A program made the translations under genes and the position numbers. DNA of 64,000 bases from the NCBI RefSeq assembly GCF_020529025.1, contig NZ_JACNMM010000004.1, positions 310,001 to 374,000 on the forward strand, in the 5' to 3' direction. Under the pieces are notes generated by a model, which was not told where the DNA came from, searched no databases, and saw nothing but the letters and a program-made list of their open reading frames with translations. Below, piece after piece: positions 53,045-62,491 of this stretch. Each line of letters begins with the position of its first letter. Within the stretch, counting starts at the first letter, position 1. This stretch comes from Oceaniglobus trochenteri (GTDB lineage: Bacteria; Pseudomonadota; Alphaproteobacteria; Rhodobacterales; Rhodobacteraceae).

Positions 53045-54160
53045 ATGGCGCCCGAGCGTCCCAAAGGTGCGGGCGCGTTCCCGATCCCGGTCGAGCCACC
53101 CGGCACCTTGAAATCCGATCCCGCCGCGCTCTACGCGGCGCTGGATCTCGGCACGAACAGTTGCCGCATGCTGATTGCCCAACCCAAGGGCACCCAGTTT
53201 CATGTCGTGGACAGCTTTTCGAAGTCGGTGCAGCTTGGCCTCGGGCTCGAGGCATCGGGGCGGCTGTCGCGCAGCTCGATGGCGCGCACGGTACAGGCGC
53301 TGCGAATCTGCGCCAAGAAGCTGAAGAAGCACCGCGTGGAACGGATGCGCCTTGTCGCGACCGAGGCCTGCCGGCGCGCCACCAACGGCGCGCAGTTCAT
53401 GGCCATGGTCAAACGCGAAACCGGCCTGGCGCTTGAAATCATCGAACCCGAGGAAGAGGCGCGCCTGGCCGTCATCTCCTGCGCGCCCCTGGTCAGCACC
53501 AAGACCGAACAGTTGATGGTGGTGGATATCGGCGGCGGCAGCACCGAACTGGTCTGGATCGACCTCACCCGCGTGCCGCGCATCGAACGGCCCAAGGCGA
53601 TCATGCGCCTGCACTCGGGGTTCCTGCCCGACCAGGCCTCGCCTTTCGCGGCGGCCCGGGTCGTCGACTGGATCAGCGTGCCGCTGGGGGTCGCCACCCT
53701 GCGTGACCAGTTCGACGACGTGAAGAACGACGCCGCCCGCTTCGCATTGATGAGCTGGTTCTTCGAAGAGAACCTGGCCGATTTCGCGCCCTACGCCAAG
53801 GAACAGGCGGTCGATAAATTCCAGATCATCGGCACCTCGGGCACCGTCACCACCGTGGCGGCCAGCCACCTGGGGTTGCGCCGCTATGATCGCAACCGCG
53901 TGGACGGGCTGCGCATGACGTCCGAGCAGATCGACAAGGTGATCCGCGAATACCTGGCCCTCGGGCCCGAGGGGCGGCGCACCGATCCGCGCATCGGGCG
54001 CGATCGCCACACGCTCATCATGTCGGGCGCGGCGATTCTCCAGGCGCTGCTGCGGGTCTGGCCCACCAACCGGCTTTCCGTGGCCGACAGGGGCCTGCGC
54101 GAGGGGCTGCTTTATTCGCAGATGTCGGCAGATGGCGTGCTTGAGGACGGGCCATACTGA
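53045..54160 (+). CDS. Ppx/GppA-family exopolyphosphatase
   Basis: A 371-residue ASKHA-fold phosphatase that hydrolyses polyphosphate and/or pppGpp. The N-terminal phosphate-1 motif is LDLGTNSCRMLIA near residue 30, and DIGGGSTELVW follows near residue 165. I chose the ATG at 53045 because GGAGGG lies seven bases upstream; the ATG at 53030 lacks one. The two activities cannot be separated by sequence, so no symbol is given. A type A motif with a type B-like tail follows the stop. Confidence 0.9.
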   Translation: MAPERPKGAGAFPIPVEPPGTLKSDPAALYAALDLGTNSCRMLIAQPKGTQFHVVDSFSKSVQLGLGLEASGRLSRSSMARTVQALRICAKKLKKHRVERMRLVATEACRRATNGAQFMAMVKRETGLALEIIEPEEEARLAVISCAPLVSTKTEQLMVVDIGGGSTELVWIDLTRVPRIERPKAIMRLHSGFLPDQASPFAAARVVDWISVPLGVATLRDQFDDVKNDAARFALMSWFFEENLADFAPYAKEQAVDKFQIIGTSGTVTTVAASHLGLRRYDRNRVDGLRMTSEQIDKVIREYLALGPEGRRTDPRIGRDRHTLIMSGAAILQALLRVWPTNRLSVADRGLREGLLYSQMSADGVLEDGPY

Positions 54161-54188
54161 CCCTCGCGACCCTTGGGCGCCCTGTCTT

Positions 54189-54231
54189 CTCTTTCTTGCC
54201 CGAAATACTCCCGCCGGAGGCGTCCCGCAGG
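54189..54231 (+). repeat. dispersed intergenic motif, type A with GCCGGAGGC tail, copy 8
   Basis: CTCTTTCTTGC, CCG, AAATACTC, then CCGCCGGAGGC and GTCCCGCAGG. It lies 28 bases after the Ppx stop, in gene orientation. The tail after the type A core is the one found in type B copies, which shows the two types are one family. Confidence 0.8.
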
Positions 54232-54418
54232 TGCGGCCCGCGCCCCGGCCCTTGGCGGAATGACGCCGGGGCATTCTGCGGATTTCCGCTAACGGCATGA
54301 AACAGCCGATTAATTTTTCGTGAACGGGCAGGGGGGAACATTCGGCGCTCCCATGTCCTATGTACACAGCGGCGGCGCAGAAGACGTTGCCCGATATTCA
54401 CGAACCTGGAGCAGAGAC

Positions 54419-55012
54419 ATGAAATTCCTTACCACAACGGCCATCGCCGCACTCGTCAGCGCCCCCGCCCTGGCCGGCGGCATGAACGCCCCCGAACCCG
54501 AAGCCGTCATCCCCGCGCCCGCACCCGTGATCGCCCCCGCGTTTTCGGGCGGTGACTGGACCGGCGGCTATGTCGGTGCCAACCTCGCCTATGGCGGCGC
54601 CAACCAGGATGTCGACGGCAACGGCGCCGTGGGCGGTGTGCAGGCCGGTTACCTCTACGACTTCGGTCAGTTCGTCCTGGGTGGCGAGCTGGGCCTGAAT
54701 GCCGCGGACGTCGAATTTGACGGTGGCGCAGGCAATGCCGACACGCTGCACACGCTGAAGCTGAAGGGCGGCTATGACGTTGGCCGCACCCTGATCTACG
54801 GCACCGTGGGCGCGGCGCAGTCCAGCGGCACCTACCTTGGCACCGATTACGACGAAACCGGTTACCTGCTGGGTGCGGGCGTCGATTACATGCTCACCGA
54901 CAGCGTCAGCCTTGGCGGTGAAGTGAACCACAGCCGTTTCGAAGACATCAACGGTACCGGTGACGACATCGGTATCACCACTGTCGGCGCCAACGTCAAC
55001 TACCGCTTCTGA
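54419..55012 (+). CDS. outer-membrane beta-barrel protein
   Basis: A 197-residue exported protein. The signal peptide ends at ALAG near residue 20. A Pro/Ala-rich spacer is followed by FSGGDWTGGYVGANLAYG and alternating hydrophobic strands, ending NVNYRF with a terminal Phe, the outer-membrane assembly signal. It fits the eight-stranded OmpA/OmpX-like porin_OmpL family of Rhodobacteraceae. It has its own promoter region (258 bases upstream) and is monocistronic. It is convergent with the TPM gene, 23 bases away. Confidence 0.88.
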   Translation: MKFLTTTAIAALVSAPALAGGMNAPEPEAVIPAPAPVIAPAFSGGDWTGGYVGANLAYGGANQDVDGNGAVGGVQAGYLYDFGQFVLGGELGLNAADVEFDGGAGNADTLHTLKLKGGYDVGRTLIYGTVGAAQSSGTYLGTDYDETGYLLGAGVDYMLTDSVSLGGEVNHSRFEDINGTGDDIGITTVGANVNYRF

Positions 55013-55035
55013 TCGGGCAGGGCCCGGGGCGCGGA

Positions 55036-55872
55036 TTACCAGCGCCCCGAGGCACCGCCACCCGATGAACTGCCACCGCCGAACGATCCCGAATCCGGTG
55101 AATCCTTGATTGCCGCGATGACATAGGTCGAACGGTCGTGATGGCCACAGGCCGGGCAGCGCAGATCGCGCTGCCCGGTTCCGTTTGTGTGATCGCCCGG
55201 TTCCACCAGAATGTCGCGGCTGGCGCGCAAGCCGCGCCGCCCGCAGTTGGGGCAGCGGCGAAAGCGGGTCAGCACATCGCGGATCTGGCGGCGCATCCCG
55301 ATGCCCAGGATCAGCGCGAAAAGTCCCCCGAACAGGATCAGCGGGTTGTAACCGCCCTGGCCCACCGGTTCCTGCCCCGCCGCATGGGGGAGCACGACCT
55401 GCTCGATTGTCTGGGTGGTGCCGGTCAGGATGCCGCGCAGATAGTTGTCGGCCTGAAACGACGGCAGGAAATAGTCGTCGATTACCAGCCGCGCCTGCCA
55501 ATCCCAGTCCGACGAATAGCCCGAGCCGAGCGCGATCCGCATTTCGCGGTCCTCGCGGGCGACCAGCACCAGCACACCGTCGTTGCGGCGCGAATCTCCG
55601 ACCCCCCAGGCATTGAACAGCCCGGTGGCAAATTCTTCGATGGTGTCGCTCTGGCCGTAATCGGCACGGCGCAGGATGGTGACGACGGTCATCTCGATAT
55701 CGTGTTCGTCGCGCAGGCCCTCAAGCTGGCGGGCCAGGGCGGCTTCGTCTTCCTCGGGCAGAAGATCCGCGAAGTCGTTGACATAGGGGCTTGCCGGTTC
55801 GGGGTAGACCTGGGCGTGAAGCGGCGCGACAAGCAGCGTCAGCGCAAGAAGCGCGGCGGGCAGGCGGGACAT
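55036..55872 (-). CDS. TPM-domain protein with zinc ribbon
   Basis: A 278-residue envelope protein. Signal peptide (MSRLPAALLALTLLVAPLHA), then a TPM (phosphatase-like) domain at about 30-150 with VNDFADLLPEEDE and RNDGVLVLVARED. A transmembrane segment follows at about 175-195, then a cytoplasmic zinc ribbon with CPNCG and CPACG. The Gly/Ser-rich tail GGGSSSGGGASGRW is typical of YgcG-like proteins. Homologs have weak phosphatase activity; the role is unknown. The 10 extra residues before the chosen start are not signal-like. Confidence 0.88.
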   Translation of the reverse strand: MSRLPAALLALTLLVAPLHAQVYPEPASPYVNDFADLLPEEDEAALARQLEGLRDEHDIEMTVVTILRRADYGQSDTIEEFATGLFNAWGVGDSRRNDGVLVLVAREDREMRIALGSGYSSDWDWQARLVIDDYFLPSFQADNYLRGILTGTTQTIEQVVLPHAAGQEPVGQGGYNPLILFGGLFALILGIGMRRQIRDVLTRFRRCPNCGRRGLRASRDILVEPGDHTNGTGQRDLRCPACGHHDRSTYVIAAIKDSPDSGSFGGGSSSGGGASGRW

Positions 55873-55912
55873 GGCATGGCTCCTTGAAATCAGCGCGGTC
55901 ATGCCACGGTTT

Positions 55913-56728
55913 TCAGGCGCCGCGCAACAGATCGTCGACGGCGCCGCCGGGCATTCCCTTGCCGAGGGGCGAAAAATCCCCGTCCTCGAACATGGCGCGG
56001 GCGCTGTCGTGAATCGCGCGGTGCGTCACCCGCGCAAGCGCCGACCCGAGCGAGACGCGCGCCACCCCCATCGCGGCGAATTCCGCCAGCGACAGGGCGG
56101 CAAAGGGCCCGGCGGCCAGCGCATTCACCGGCAGGCTGGTGGCGGCGACCACGGCGCGCAGATCCGCGGGGGTGCCGGGCATGGGCACATAGATGCCATC
56201 GGCGCCCGCTTCTTCGAAACCGCGCACCCGCTTTAGCGCCTCGGGCAGGGCGTAGTGGCCTGTCATCACACCGTCGGCCCGCGCCATCAGCACGAAATCG
56301 CGCCCCAGCGCCCGCGCTGCGGCGGCACCGGCGCGGATGCGTTCCACGGCAAGGTCGCGATCATAGGCCGATGAACCGCCCAGCGACACATCCTCGATGC
56401 AGATGCCGGCAAGGCCGATCTTTCCCGCCATGCGGACGGTTTCGGCCACGGTGTCGGGGTCATCGCCCCAGCCGTTCTCGAAATCGCCCGAAACGGGGAC
56501 CGTCACGGCAGCCATCATATCCTGCGCGTGGGCCATGGCCTCGTCGCGGGTGACCTGGCCATCGGGACGGCCCAGAGTAAAGGCATGGGCCGCCGACGAG
56601 GTGGCGATGGCCCGCGCCCCGAGGGCCACCAGCATCCGCGCACTGCCCGCATCCCAGGCATTGGCCAGGATGAAGGGCGCGCCGGGGCGGTGCAGGGCAT
56701 GGAAGGTGGCGGTGGGGGCATCGCTCAT
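55913..56728 (-). CDS. isocitrate lyase/PEP mutase superfamily protein
   Basis: A 271-residue TIM-barrel enzyme of the PEP mutase/ICL superfamily: NAWDAGSARMLVALGARAIATSS near residue 23, GDFENGWGDDP, GICIEDV and RADG match. The catalytic KKCGH loop of isocitrate and methylisocitrate lyases is absent at the expected place, where KIGLAGICIEDV follows directly. A lyase activity that uses that cysteine is therefore unlikely; oxaloacetate-decarboxylase or PEP-mutase-like chemistry is possible. It overlaps the aminotransferase gene upstream by four bases, so the two may act in one pathway. Confidence 0.8.
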   Translation of the reverse strand: MSDAPTATFHALHRPGAPFILANAWDAGSARMLVALGARAIATSSAAHAFTLGRPDGQVTRDEAMAHAQDMMAAVTVPVSGDFENGWGDDPDTVAETVRMAGKIGLAGICIEDVSLGGSSAYDRDLAVERIRAGAAAARALGRDFVLMARADGVMTGHYALPEALKRVRGFEEAGADGIYVPMPGTPADLRAVVAATSLPVNALAAGPFAALSLAEFAAMGVARVSLGSALARVTHRAIHDSARAMFEDGDFSPLGKGMPGGAVDDLLRGA

Positions 56729-57894
56729 GTCAGGCCTTTCGCGAAATCCGCAAGGGTTGTCAGGGCATCGGCAAAGGCATCGTCATCAACGGTCATCGCC
56801 ACGCGCAGATGGCCTGCCGCGCAACTGCCGAAGCTTTCGCCGGGCATCACGGCGACACTGTGCCGTTCCAGCAGGCGCAGGGCGAAATCCACACCGCTCA
56901 GCCCCGTCGCGCGAATGTCGAGCATCAGGTACATGGCGCCCTGCGAGGGCAGGGCGCGCACCACGTCCTGCCCGGCCAGAACCTGCGCGGCGATGGCGCG
57001 GCGGCGGGCGAAGGGGGCGGCGATGCGGTCTTCCAGGTCGCGGCCCTGTTCCAGCGCAAAGCAGGCGGCATCCTGGATGAATCCGGGCACGCCATAGGTG
57101 GTGTTGACGGCCAGGTCAGCGATCCGCGCGATGGCGCCGGGCGGCCCGACGATCCAGCCGATGCGGCTGCCGGTCATGGCGTGGCTCTTGCTCATCGAGC
57201 CGACGACCAGGGTTCGATCGGCCATGCCGGGCAGGGCGCGGGGCGACAGGTGTTCGCCCTCCCAGACCTGGGTGTCGTAAACCTCGTCACTGATCAGCCA
57301 GAGGTCACGCGCCTGCACGACATCGCAGATGCCCTGAAGCGTGGCGTGGTCGTATATCGTGCCGGTGGGGTTGTTGGGCGTATTGATCAGAAGCGACCGG
57401 GCGCCATCGGCCTGACCGTCGATCTGCGTCGCCGTGGGGCGGAAGGCGCGGGCCGAGTCGGTTTCCACCGCCACCGGGTCAAGCCCCAGCGCGCGCAGGG
57501 TGCCGGGATAGGTGGTGTAATAGGGGTTGATGAACAGCGCCCGATCCCCCGGATCGCAGGCCGCCAGGTGCGCGGCAAACAGCGCCGATTGCCCGCCCGG
57601 TGTGATCAGCACGTTCTGCGGGCCGGTCGCCACGCCGGTGCGCGCCTGCACCCGGGCGGCCACGGCGGCGCGCAGGGCTTCGGTGCCGGGCACGGCGGCA
57701 TAACCGGTATGCCCGCCCCGCGCCGAAGCCTCCATCGCCGCCAGAATCGTCGGGTCGGTGCGGATGTCGTGTTCGCCGATGGTCAGTTCGGTCACCGGCC
57801 GGCCCGCGGCGATCATCGCGCGGGCGCGGTAGAACACGCTCCAGCCGTCGTCGCCGTCGGTCAGGATACCGGTGATACGTCGTGACAGCTGCAT
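56725..57894 (-). CDS. PLP-dependent aminotransferase, class I/II
   Basis: A 389-residue fold-type I aminotransferase. INTPNNPTG near residue 172, SDEVYDTQVW and the PLP-lysine segment VVGSMSKSHAMTGSRIGW (Lys near residue 240) are present, as is a conserved Arg near the end in AGHLRVAM. The substrate pair is unknown; the closest pattern is the aspartate/aromatic-type family. It is coupled to the PEP-mutase-like gene by an ATGA overlap. Confidence 0.9.
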   Translation of the reverse strand: MQLSRRITGILTDGDDGWSVFYRARAMIAAGRPVTELTIGEHDIRTDPTILAAMEASARGGHTGYAAVPGTEALRAAVAARVQARTGVATGPQNVLITPGGQSALFAAHLAACDPGDRALFINPYYTTYPGTLRALGLDPVAVETDSARAFRPTATQIDGQADGARSLLINTPNNPTGTIYDHATLQGICDVVQARDLWLISDEVYDTQVWEGEHLSPRALPGMADRTLVVGSMSKSHAMTGSRIGWIVGPPGAIARIADLAVNTTYGVPGFIQDAACFALEQGRDLEDRIAAPFARRRAIAAQVLAGQDVVRALPSQGAMYLMLDIRATGLSGVDFALRLLERHSVAVMPGESFGSCAAGHLRVAMTVDDDAFADALTTLADFAKGLT

Positions 57895-57994
57895 GAATCC
57901 TCCGGCGTTGCTGCGCCGGAGTGGGACATTGCCGCGCGCGGTTTGTCAAACCTCGGGCGCCGGGCAGGGGGCGGAAATTTCGTGATGCGTCATG

Positions 57995-58354
57995 TCACGA
58001 AGGGTGATGGGGCGCCTTGTCCAGCGCGGCCTGCACCTTCTTGGGCAGCCCCGCGCGGATCAGATCGTAGGAGGTTTCGACCCGGTGGCGCAATTCGTCC
58101 TCGGCCAGGCCCTCCCATGTCAGCAGGACCCAGGAGCGGTGGATATAGGGCGCCTTCACGGCTAGCCCCACCTCGATCAGCATCTGCGCGGTTTCCGTGT
58201 CGGCGCATTTCACCGACACGCCTAGATCCTGTGCGCCCACCAGCGCGAACATCTTGTCGCCGACCTTCCAGGCGTCGTGGCCCCCGCCCCAGGGGTCGGA
58301 GCATGTGGCGCCGGGCAGCGCCTTGCAGATGCGGGTGAGGTTGGAGCGGTCCAT
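57995..58354 (-). CDS. MmcQ/YjbR family protein
   Basis: A 119-residue protein of the YjbR fold (cyanobacterial/Gram-positive MmcQ-like, DNA-binding-like). DPWGGGHDAWKVGDKMFAL near residue 20 and YIHRSWVLLTWEG are the family pattern. The start at 58354 gives MDRSNLTRICKAL and normal length; upstream in-frame starts extend into antisense. It is divergent from cysS, separated by about 225 bases. Function is unknown. Confidence 0.8.
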   Translation of the reverse strand: MDRSNLTRICKALPGATCSDPWGGGHDAWKVGDKMFALVGAQDLGVSVKCADTETAQMLIEVGLAVKAPYIHRSWVLLTWEGLAEDELRHRVETSYDLIRAGLPKKVQAALDKAPHHPS

Positions 58355-58579
58355 GCCGGGCAGGGTGCCAGCGGTTGCCTTGCCTGGCAACGAAAAGCGC
58401 GCACCTTGCCGCGCCTTCGGGGTGGTGGTAGACATGCCGCCATGACCAAGAACGCACATATCGCCCGCTGTATTACCCGCTGACATATCCGCGCGGGCCG
58501 GTCTTTCTGTTTTCAATCACATCCGATGTTGCTAAGCCCGCGGCAACGCAGCACCACTGCGCACCACGAGGGACGGCAC

Positions 58580-60019
58580 ATGACCGAGATACGCCTGCAC
58601 AACAGCAAGACACGCCGCCGCGAGACGTTCACGCCGATCGACCCCGAAAACGTGCGGATGTATGTCTGCGGCCCCACCGTCTATGACCGGGCGCACATGG
58701 GCAACGCGCGCCCCGTCATCGTTTTCGACGTGCTGTTCCGCCTGCTGCGCCAGATCTACGGCGCGGCCCATGTCACCTATGTGCGCAACATCACCGACGT
58801 GGACGACAAGATCAACGCCCGCGCCAAACAGACCGGGCGCAGCATCGGCGAGATCACCGACGAAACCGCCCGCTGGTATCTTGACGACATGGCGGCGCTG
58901 GGCAACCTGACCCCGACCCATACCCCCCGCGCCACCGGCTATGTCGCGCAGATGATCGCGATGATCGAGGGGCTGATCGCCTCGGGCCACGCCTACGAGG
59001 CCGAGGGGCATGTCCTGTTCTCGGTCGAAAGCTATGCCGACTACGGCGCGCTTTCGGGGCGCAGCGTGGACGACATGATCGCCGGTGCCCGGGTCGAGGT
59101 GGCCCCCTACAAGCGCGATCCGATGGATTTCGTCATGTGGAAGCCCTCGCCTGAGGATCTGCCCGGATGGGACAGCCCCTGGGGGCGGGGCCGTCCGGGT
59201 TGGCATATAGAATGCTCGGCCATGGCGGATGACCTGTTGGGGCAGGATTTCGACATTCACGGTGGGGGCAATGACCTGATGTTCCCGCACCACGAGAACG
59301 AGATCGCCCAAAGCCGCTGTGCCCATCCGGGCAGCGATTTCGCCCGCATCTGGATGCACAACGAGATGCTGCTGGTGGAGGGGAAGAAGATGAGCAAGTC
59401 GCTCGGGAACTTCTTCACCGTGCGCGACCTGCTGGAGCGGGGCATTCCCGGCCCGGTGATCCGGCTGGTGTTCCTGTCGACCCATTACGGCAAGCCCATG
59501 GACTGGACCGACGCCAAGCGCGCCGAAGCCGAGGCGACCCTGCGCCGCTGGGCCGCGGTGCTGCACCAGCACGGCTATTGCGCGCGGATGGTGGCGGCGC
59601 TGAAGGCCTCGGGCGACTGGCGCCCCGATGCCGAGTTTCTGGGCGTGCTGGCCAACGACCTGAATACCCCCGGCGCCCTGGCCCGTCTGCATGTGCTGGC
59701 CAAGGGGCACACGGCCCCCGCCCTGGCGGGGCTGGCCCATGGGCTGGAGCTTTTGGGGCTGGTGTCGGACTGGGACGCGCTGGGCGATCTGGCGGGGGTT
59801 GCGCCTTCGGACAGGGCCTATCCGGCCTGGGTGGAGGGTGTCGTCGAGAGGCTGCTGATGCAGCGCCAGGCGGCGCGCGCGGCAAAGGACTGGGCCGAGG
59901 CCGACCGGTTGCGCGACCTGCTGAACGCGGCAGGCGTGCAGGTGAGCGACGTGGGCGGGCAGGCCACATGGGTGCCCGGGCCCGGATTTGACGCTACGGT
60001 GCTGGAGGGGATGCAGTGA
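58580..60019 (+). CDS. cysS: cysteinyl-tRNA synthetase
   Basis: Class I aminoacyl-tRNA synthetase of 479 residues. The N-terminal zinc/cysteine site is [16 protein letters not shown], with the HIGH-equivalent HMGN. The zinc ligands include C in WHIECSAM. The KMSKS loop reads [11 protein letters not shown] near residue 275. The start at 58580 gives [13 protein letters not shown] after AGGGACGG; the longer frame starts lack support. An inverted extended type B motif follows. Confidence 0.95.
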   Translation: MTEIRLHNSKTRRRETFTPIDPENVRMYVCGPTVYDRAHMGNARPVIVFDVLFRLLRQIYGAAHVTYVRNITDVDDKINARAKQTGRSIGEITDETARWYLDDMAALGNLTPTHTPRATGYVAQMIAMIEGLIASGHAYEAEGHVLFSVESYADYGALSGRSVDDMIAGARVEVAPYKRDPMDFVMWKPSPEDLPGWDSPWGRGRPGWHIECSAMADDLLGQDFDIHGGGNDLMFPHHENEIAQSRCAHPGSDFARIWMHNEMLLVEGKKMSKSLGNFFTVRDLLERGIPGPVIRLVFLSTHYGKPMDWTDAKRAEAEATLRRWAAVLHQHGYCARMVAALKASGDWRPDAEFLGVLANDLNTPGALARLHVLAKGHTAPALAGLAHGLELLGLVSDWDALGDLAGVAPSDRAYPAWVEGVVERLLMQRQAARAAKDWAEADRLRDLLNAAGVQVSDVGGQATWVPGPGFDATVLEGMQ

Positions 60020-60095
60020 ACCTCTGCGACCAGTCGCCCGAGTGCGCCCGCCATAGTGCCCAAAGGAATGGCGCGCCCTTCGGCGCGCGGGGAAA

Positions 60096-60160
60096 GGGGG
60101 GCTGTCTGCCCCCCGTCGGCTGCGCCGACTCCCCCCGAGGATATTTGACGACCAAAGATG
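60096..60160 (-). repeat. dispersed intergenic motif, type B, extended copy 9 with two hairpins
   Basis: On the minus strand it reads CATCTTTGGTC, GTC, AAATATCC, then hairpin 1 (GTCGGC-GCA-GCCGAC, plus-strand 60115-60129) and hairpin 2 (GGGGGGC-AGACA-GCCCCCC, 60096-60114). It matches 36269-36333 almost base for base. Hairpin 1 has one extra G-C pair, with both sides changed together. It ends 10 bases before the cimA start. Confidence 0.85.
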
Positions 60161-60170
60161 GGGGGCGGGG

Positions 60171-61787
60171 GTGACAGAGCGGCTTTACCTTTACGACACC
60201 ACGCTGCGCGACGGTCAGCAGACCCAGGGCGTGCAGTTCTCGACGCCCGAGAAGCTGCGCATTGCAGCGATGCTGGATGCCATGGGCGTGGATTACATCG
60301 AAGGCGGCTGGCCCGGGGCGAACCCGACGGATTCGGCCTTCTTTGACGAAGCACCCCGCATGCGCGCCAAGTTCACCGCCTTTGGCATGACCAAGCGATC
60401 GGGGCGGTCGGCCGGCAACGACGATGTTCTGGCGGCGGTTCTGAATGCCGGCACGCCGGCCGTTTGCCTGGTGGGCAAGACCCACGAGTTTCACGTCACC
60501 ACCGCGCTGGGCATACCGCTGGCCGAGAATGTCGAGAACATCGCAGCCTCGGTTGCACACCTGGTGGGGGAAGGGCGCGAAGCGCTGTTCGATGCCGAGC
60601 ATTTCTTTGACGGCTATGCTGCCAACCCCGGCTATGCGTTGGAGTGTCTGCGCGCCGCCCATGATGCCGGGGCGCGGTGGATCGTGCTGTGTGACACCAA
60701 CGGCGGCACACTGCCAGCCGAGATCGGGCGGATCGTGACCGAGGTAATCGCCGCCGGCATTCCCGGCGATCGGCTGGGCATCCATACCCACGACGACACG
60801 GGCAATGCCGTGGCGGGGACCCTTGCGGCGGTGGATGCGGGGGTGCGCCAGGTGCAGGGCACGCTGAACGGGCTGGGTGAGCGGTGCGGCAATGCCAACC
60901 TGACCAGCCTGATTCCCACCCTCCTGTTGAAGGAACCCTACCGCTCGAACTTCGACATCGGGGTGAGTGAGGACGCGCTGGCCGGGTTGACGCGGGGCGC
61001 GCGGATGCTGGACGACATCCTGAACCGGGTGCCACAGCGCTCGGCCCCCTATGTCGGCGCCTCGGCCTTTGCCCACAAGGCCGGGCTGCACGCCAGCGCG
61101 ATCCTGAAAGACCCCACCACCTATGAGCATATCGACCCGGGCCTTGTGGGCAACGCCCGCATCGTCCCGATGAGCAACCAGGCCGGGCAGTCGAACCTGC
61201 GCGCCCGGCTGGCCGACATGGGGATCGAGGTGGCGCCGGGCGATCCGGCCCTGGGGCGCATCCTGGACGACGTGAAGGCCCGCGAGGACCAGGGGTTTTC
61301 CTATGACAGCGCCCAGGCCAGCTTTGAGCTGATCGCGCGGGCCGCCCTTGGCCAATTGCCCAGCTTCTTCGAGGTGAAGCGCTATCGCGTCAGCGTCGAG
61401 CGGCGCAAGAACAAGTACGACACCATGGTCACGCTGTCGGAAGCGGTGGTGGTGGTGAAGGTGGGCGATCAGAAGATGCTGTCGGTCAGCGAAAGCATGG
61501 ACGAGACGGGCAGCGACCGTGGCCCGGTCAACGCGCTCTCCAAGGCGCTGGCCAAGGATCTGGGCCCCTATCAGGGCTATATCGACGACATGCGCCTGGT
61601 GGACTTCAAGGTGCGCATCACCCAGGGCGGGACCGAGGCCGTGACCCGCGTGATCATCGACAGCGAAGACAGCAAGGGGCGGCGCTGGTCGACGGTGGGG
61701 GTATCACCCAACATCGTCGATGCGTCCTTCCAGGCGCTGCTGGATGCCGTGAACTGGAAACTGGTGCGCGACGGAGCCCGGGCATGA
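60171..61787 (+). CDS. cimA: citramalate synthase
   Basis: A 538-residue HMGL-like enzyme that condenses pyruvate and acetyl-CoA to (R)-citramalate, a threonine-free route to isoleucine. The GTG start follows GGGGGCGGGG and gives MTERLYLYDTTLRDGQQTQG with the catalytic RDG. EGGWPGANPTD near residue 45 and HTHDDTGNAVA are conserved. A C-terminal LeuA dimerisation domain runs from about 390. The length and motifs fit CimA rather than 2-isopropylmalate synthase, though the two families are close. Its stop overlaps the next gene by four bases. Confidence 0.9.
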   Translation: MTERLYLYDTTLRDGQQTQGVQFSTPEKLRIAAMLDAMGVDYIEGGWPGANPTDSAFFDEAPRMRAKFTAFGMTKRSGRSAGNDDVLAAVLNAGTPAVCLVGKTHEFHVTTALGIPLAENVENIAASVAHLVGEGREALFDAEHFFDGYAANPGYALECLRAAHDAGARWIVLCDTNGGTLPAEIGRIVTEVIAAGIPGDRLGIHTHDDTGNAVAGTLAAVDAGVRQVQGTLNGLGERCGNANLTSLIPTLLLKEPYRSNFDIGVSEDALAGLTRGARMLDDILNRVPQRSAPYVGASAFAHKAGLHASAILKDPTTYEHIDPGLVGNARIVPMSNQAGQSNLRARLADMGIEVAPGDPALGRILDDVKAREDQGFSYDSAQASFELIARAALGQLPSFFEVKRYRVSVERRKNKYDTMVTLSEAVVVVKVGDQKMLSVSESMDETGSDRGPVNALSKALAKDLGPYQGYIDDMRLVDFKVRITQGGTEAVTRVIIDSEDSKGRRWSTVGVSPNIVDASFQALLDAVNWKLVRDGARA

Positions 61788-62491
61788 CACCCTTCTTCCA
61801 GTTACACAGCGGGCTGATGCGCGAAGGCCCCGGCACGCCGGACGACGTGCGATGGGCGCTGGATGTGGCAAAGACGCCGCTGCGCGCGCGCATCTGCGAT
61901 GCGGCCTGCGGTCCGGGGGCGGATGCGGTGACGCTGGCGGCCTCGCGCCCGGCGGGATCGGTCCATGCCATCGACAAGATGCGCCATTTCGTAGTGGCCG
62001 CCCGGTCGCGTCTGTCGCAGTTCCCGGCGCGGGTGACGGTGGAACAGGGCGACATGACCGAGATTTCCGGCCCCTACGATCTGATCTGGTGCGCCGGGGC
62101 GCTTTACTTTGTCGGCGTGACCGAGGGGCTGAACGCCTGGACAAGGGCGCTGGCGCCGGGGGGGCGGGTGGCCTTCTCCGAACCCTGCCTGCTGGGCAAG
62201 CCCTCGGGCGCGGTGGCCGAGTTCTGGGCCGAATACCCCGAGATCACCGATTACGACGGGATCGTCGTACGGGTGCGCAAGGCCGGATACCGGGTGCTGC
62301 ACCACCGGATGATCGTCGGCGCCGGATGGGAGGCCTATTACCGCCCCATGCAGGCACGCATCGACCTGCTGCGCCCCACCGCGAGCCCCGACCTGATCGA
62401 GGTGCTGGACGAAGGCCAGCGCGAGATCGACCTCTGGCGCAGCGCCCCCGACGAGATCGCCTATGCCCTGCTGGTGGTCGAGCCCGCATGA
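61784..62491 (+). CDS. class I SAM-dependent methyltransferase
   Basis: A 235-residue methyltransferase with SAM motif I CDAACGPGADAVTLAA near residue 40, a VEQGDMTEI segment and a LAPGGRVAFSE post-motif. The N-terminus FFQLHSGLMREGPG suggests a small-molecule methyltransferase of the UbiE-like type. It overlaps cimA and the next gene by ATGA, so all three are coupled. The substrate is unknown. Confidence 0.82.
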   Translation: MTPFFQLHSGLMREGPGTPDDVRWALDVAKTPLRARICDAACGPGADAVTLAASRPAGSVHAIDKMRHFVVAARSRLSQFPARVTVEQGDMTEISGPYDLIWCAGALYFVGVTEGLNAWTRALAPGGRVAFSEPCLLGKPSGAVAEFWAEYPEITDYDGIVVRVRKAGYRVLHHRMIVGAGWEAYYRPMQARIDLLRPTASPDLIEVLDEGQREIDLWRSAPDEIAYALLVVEPA

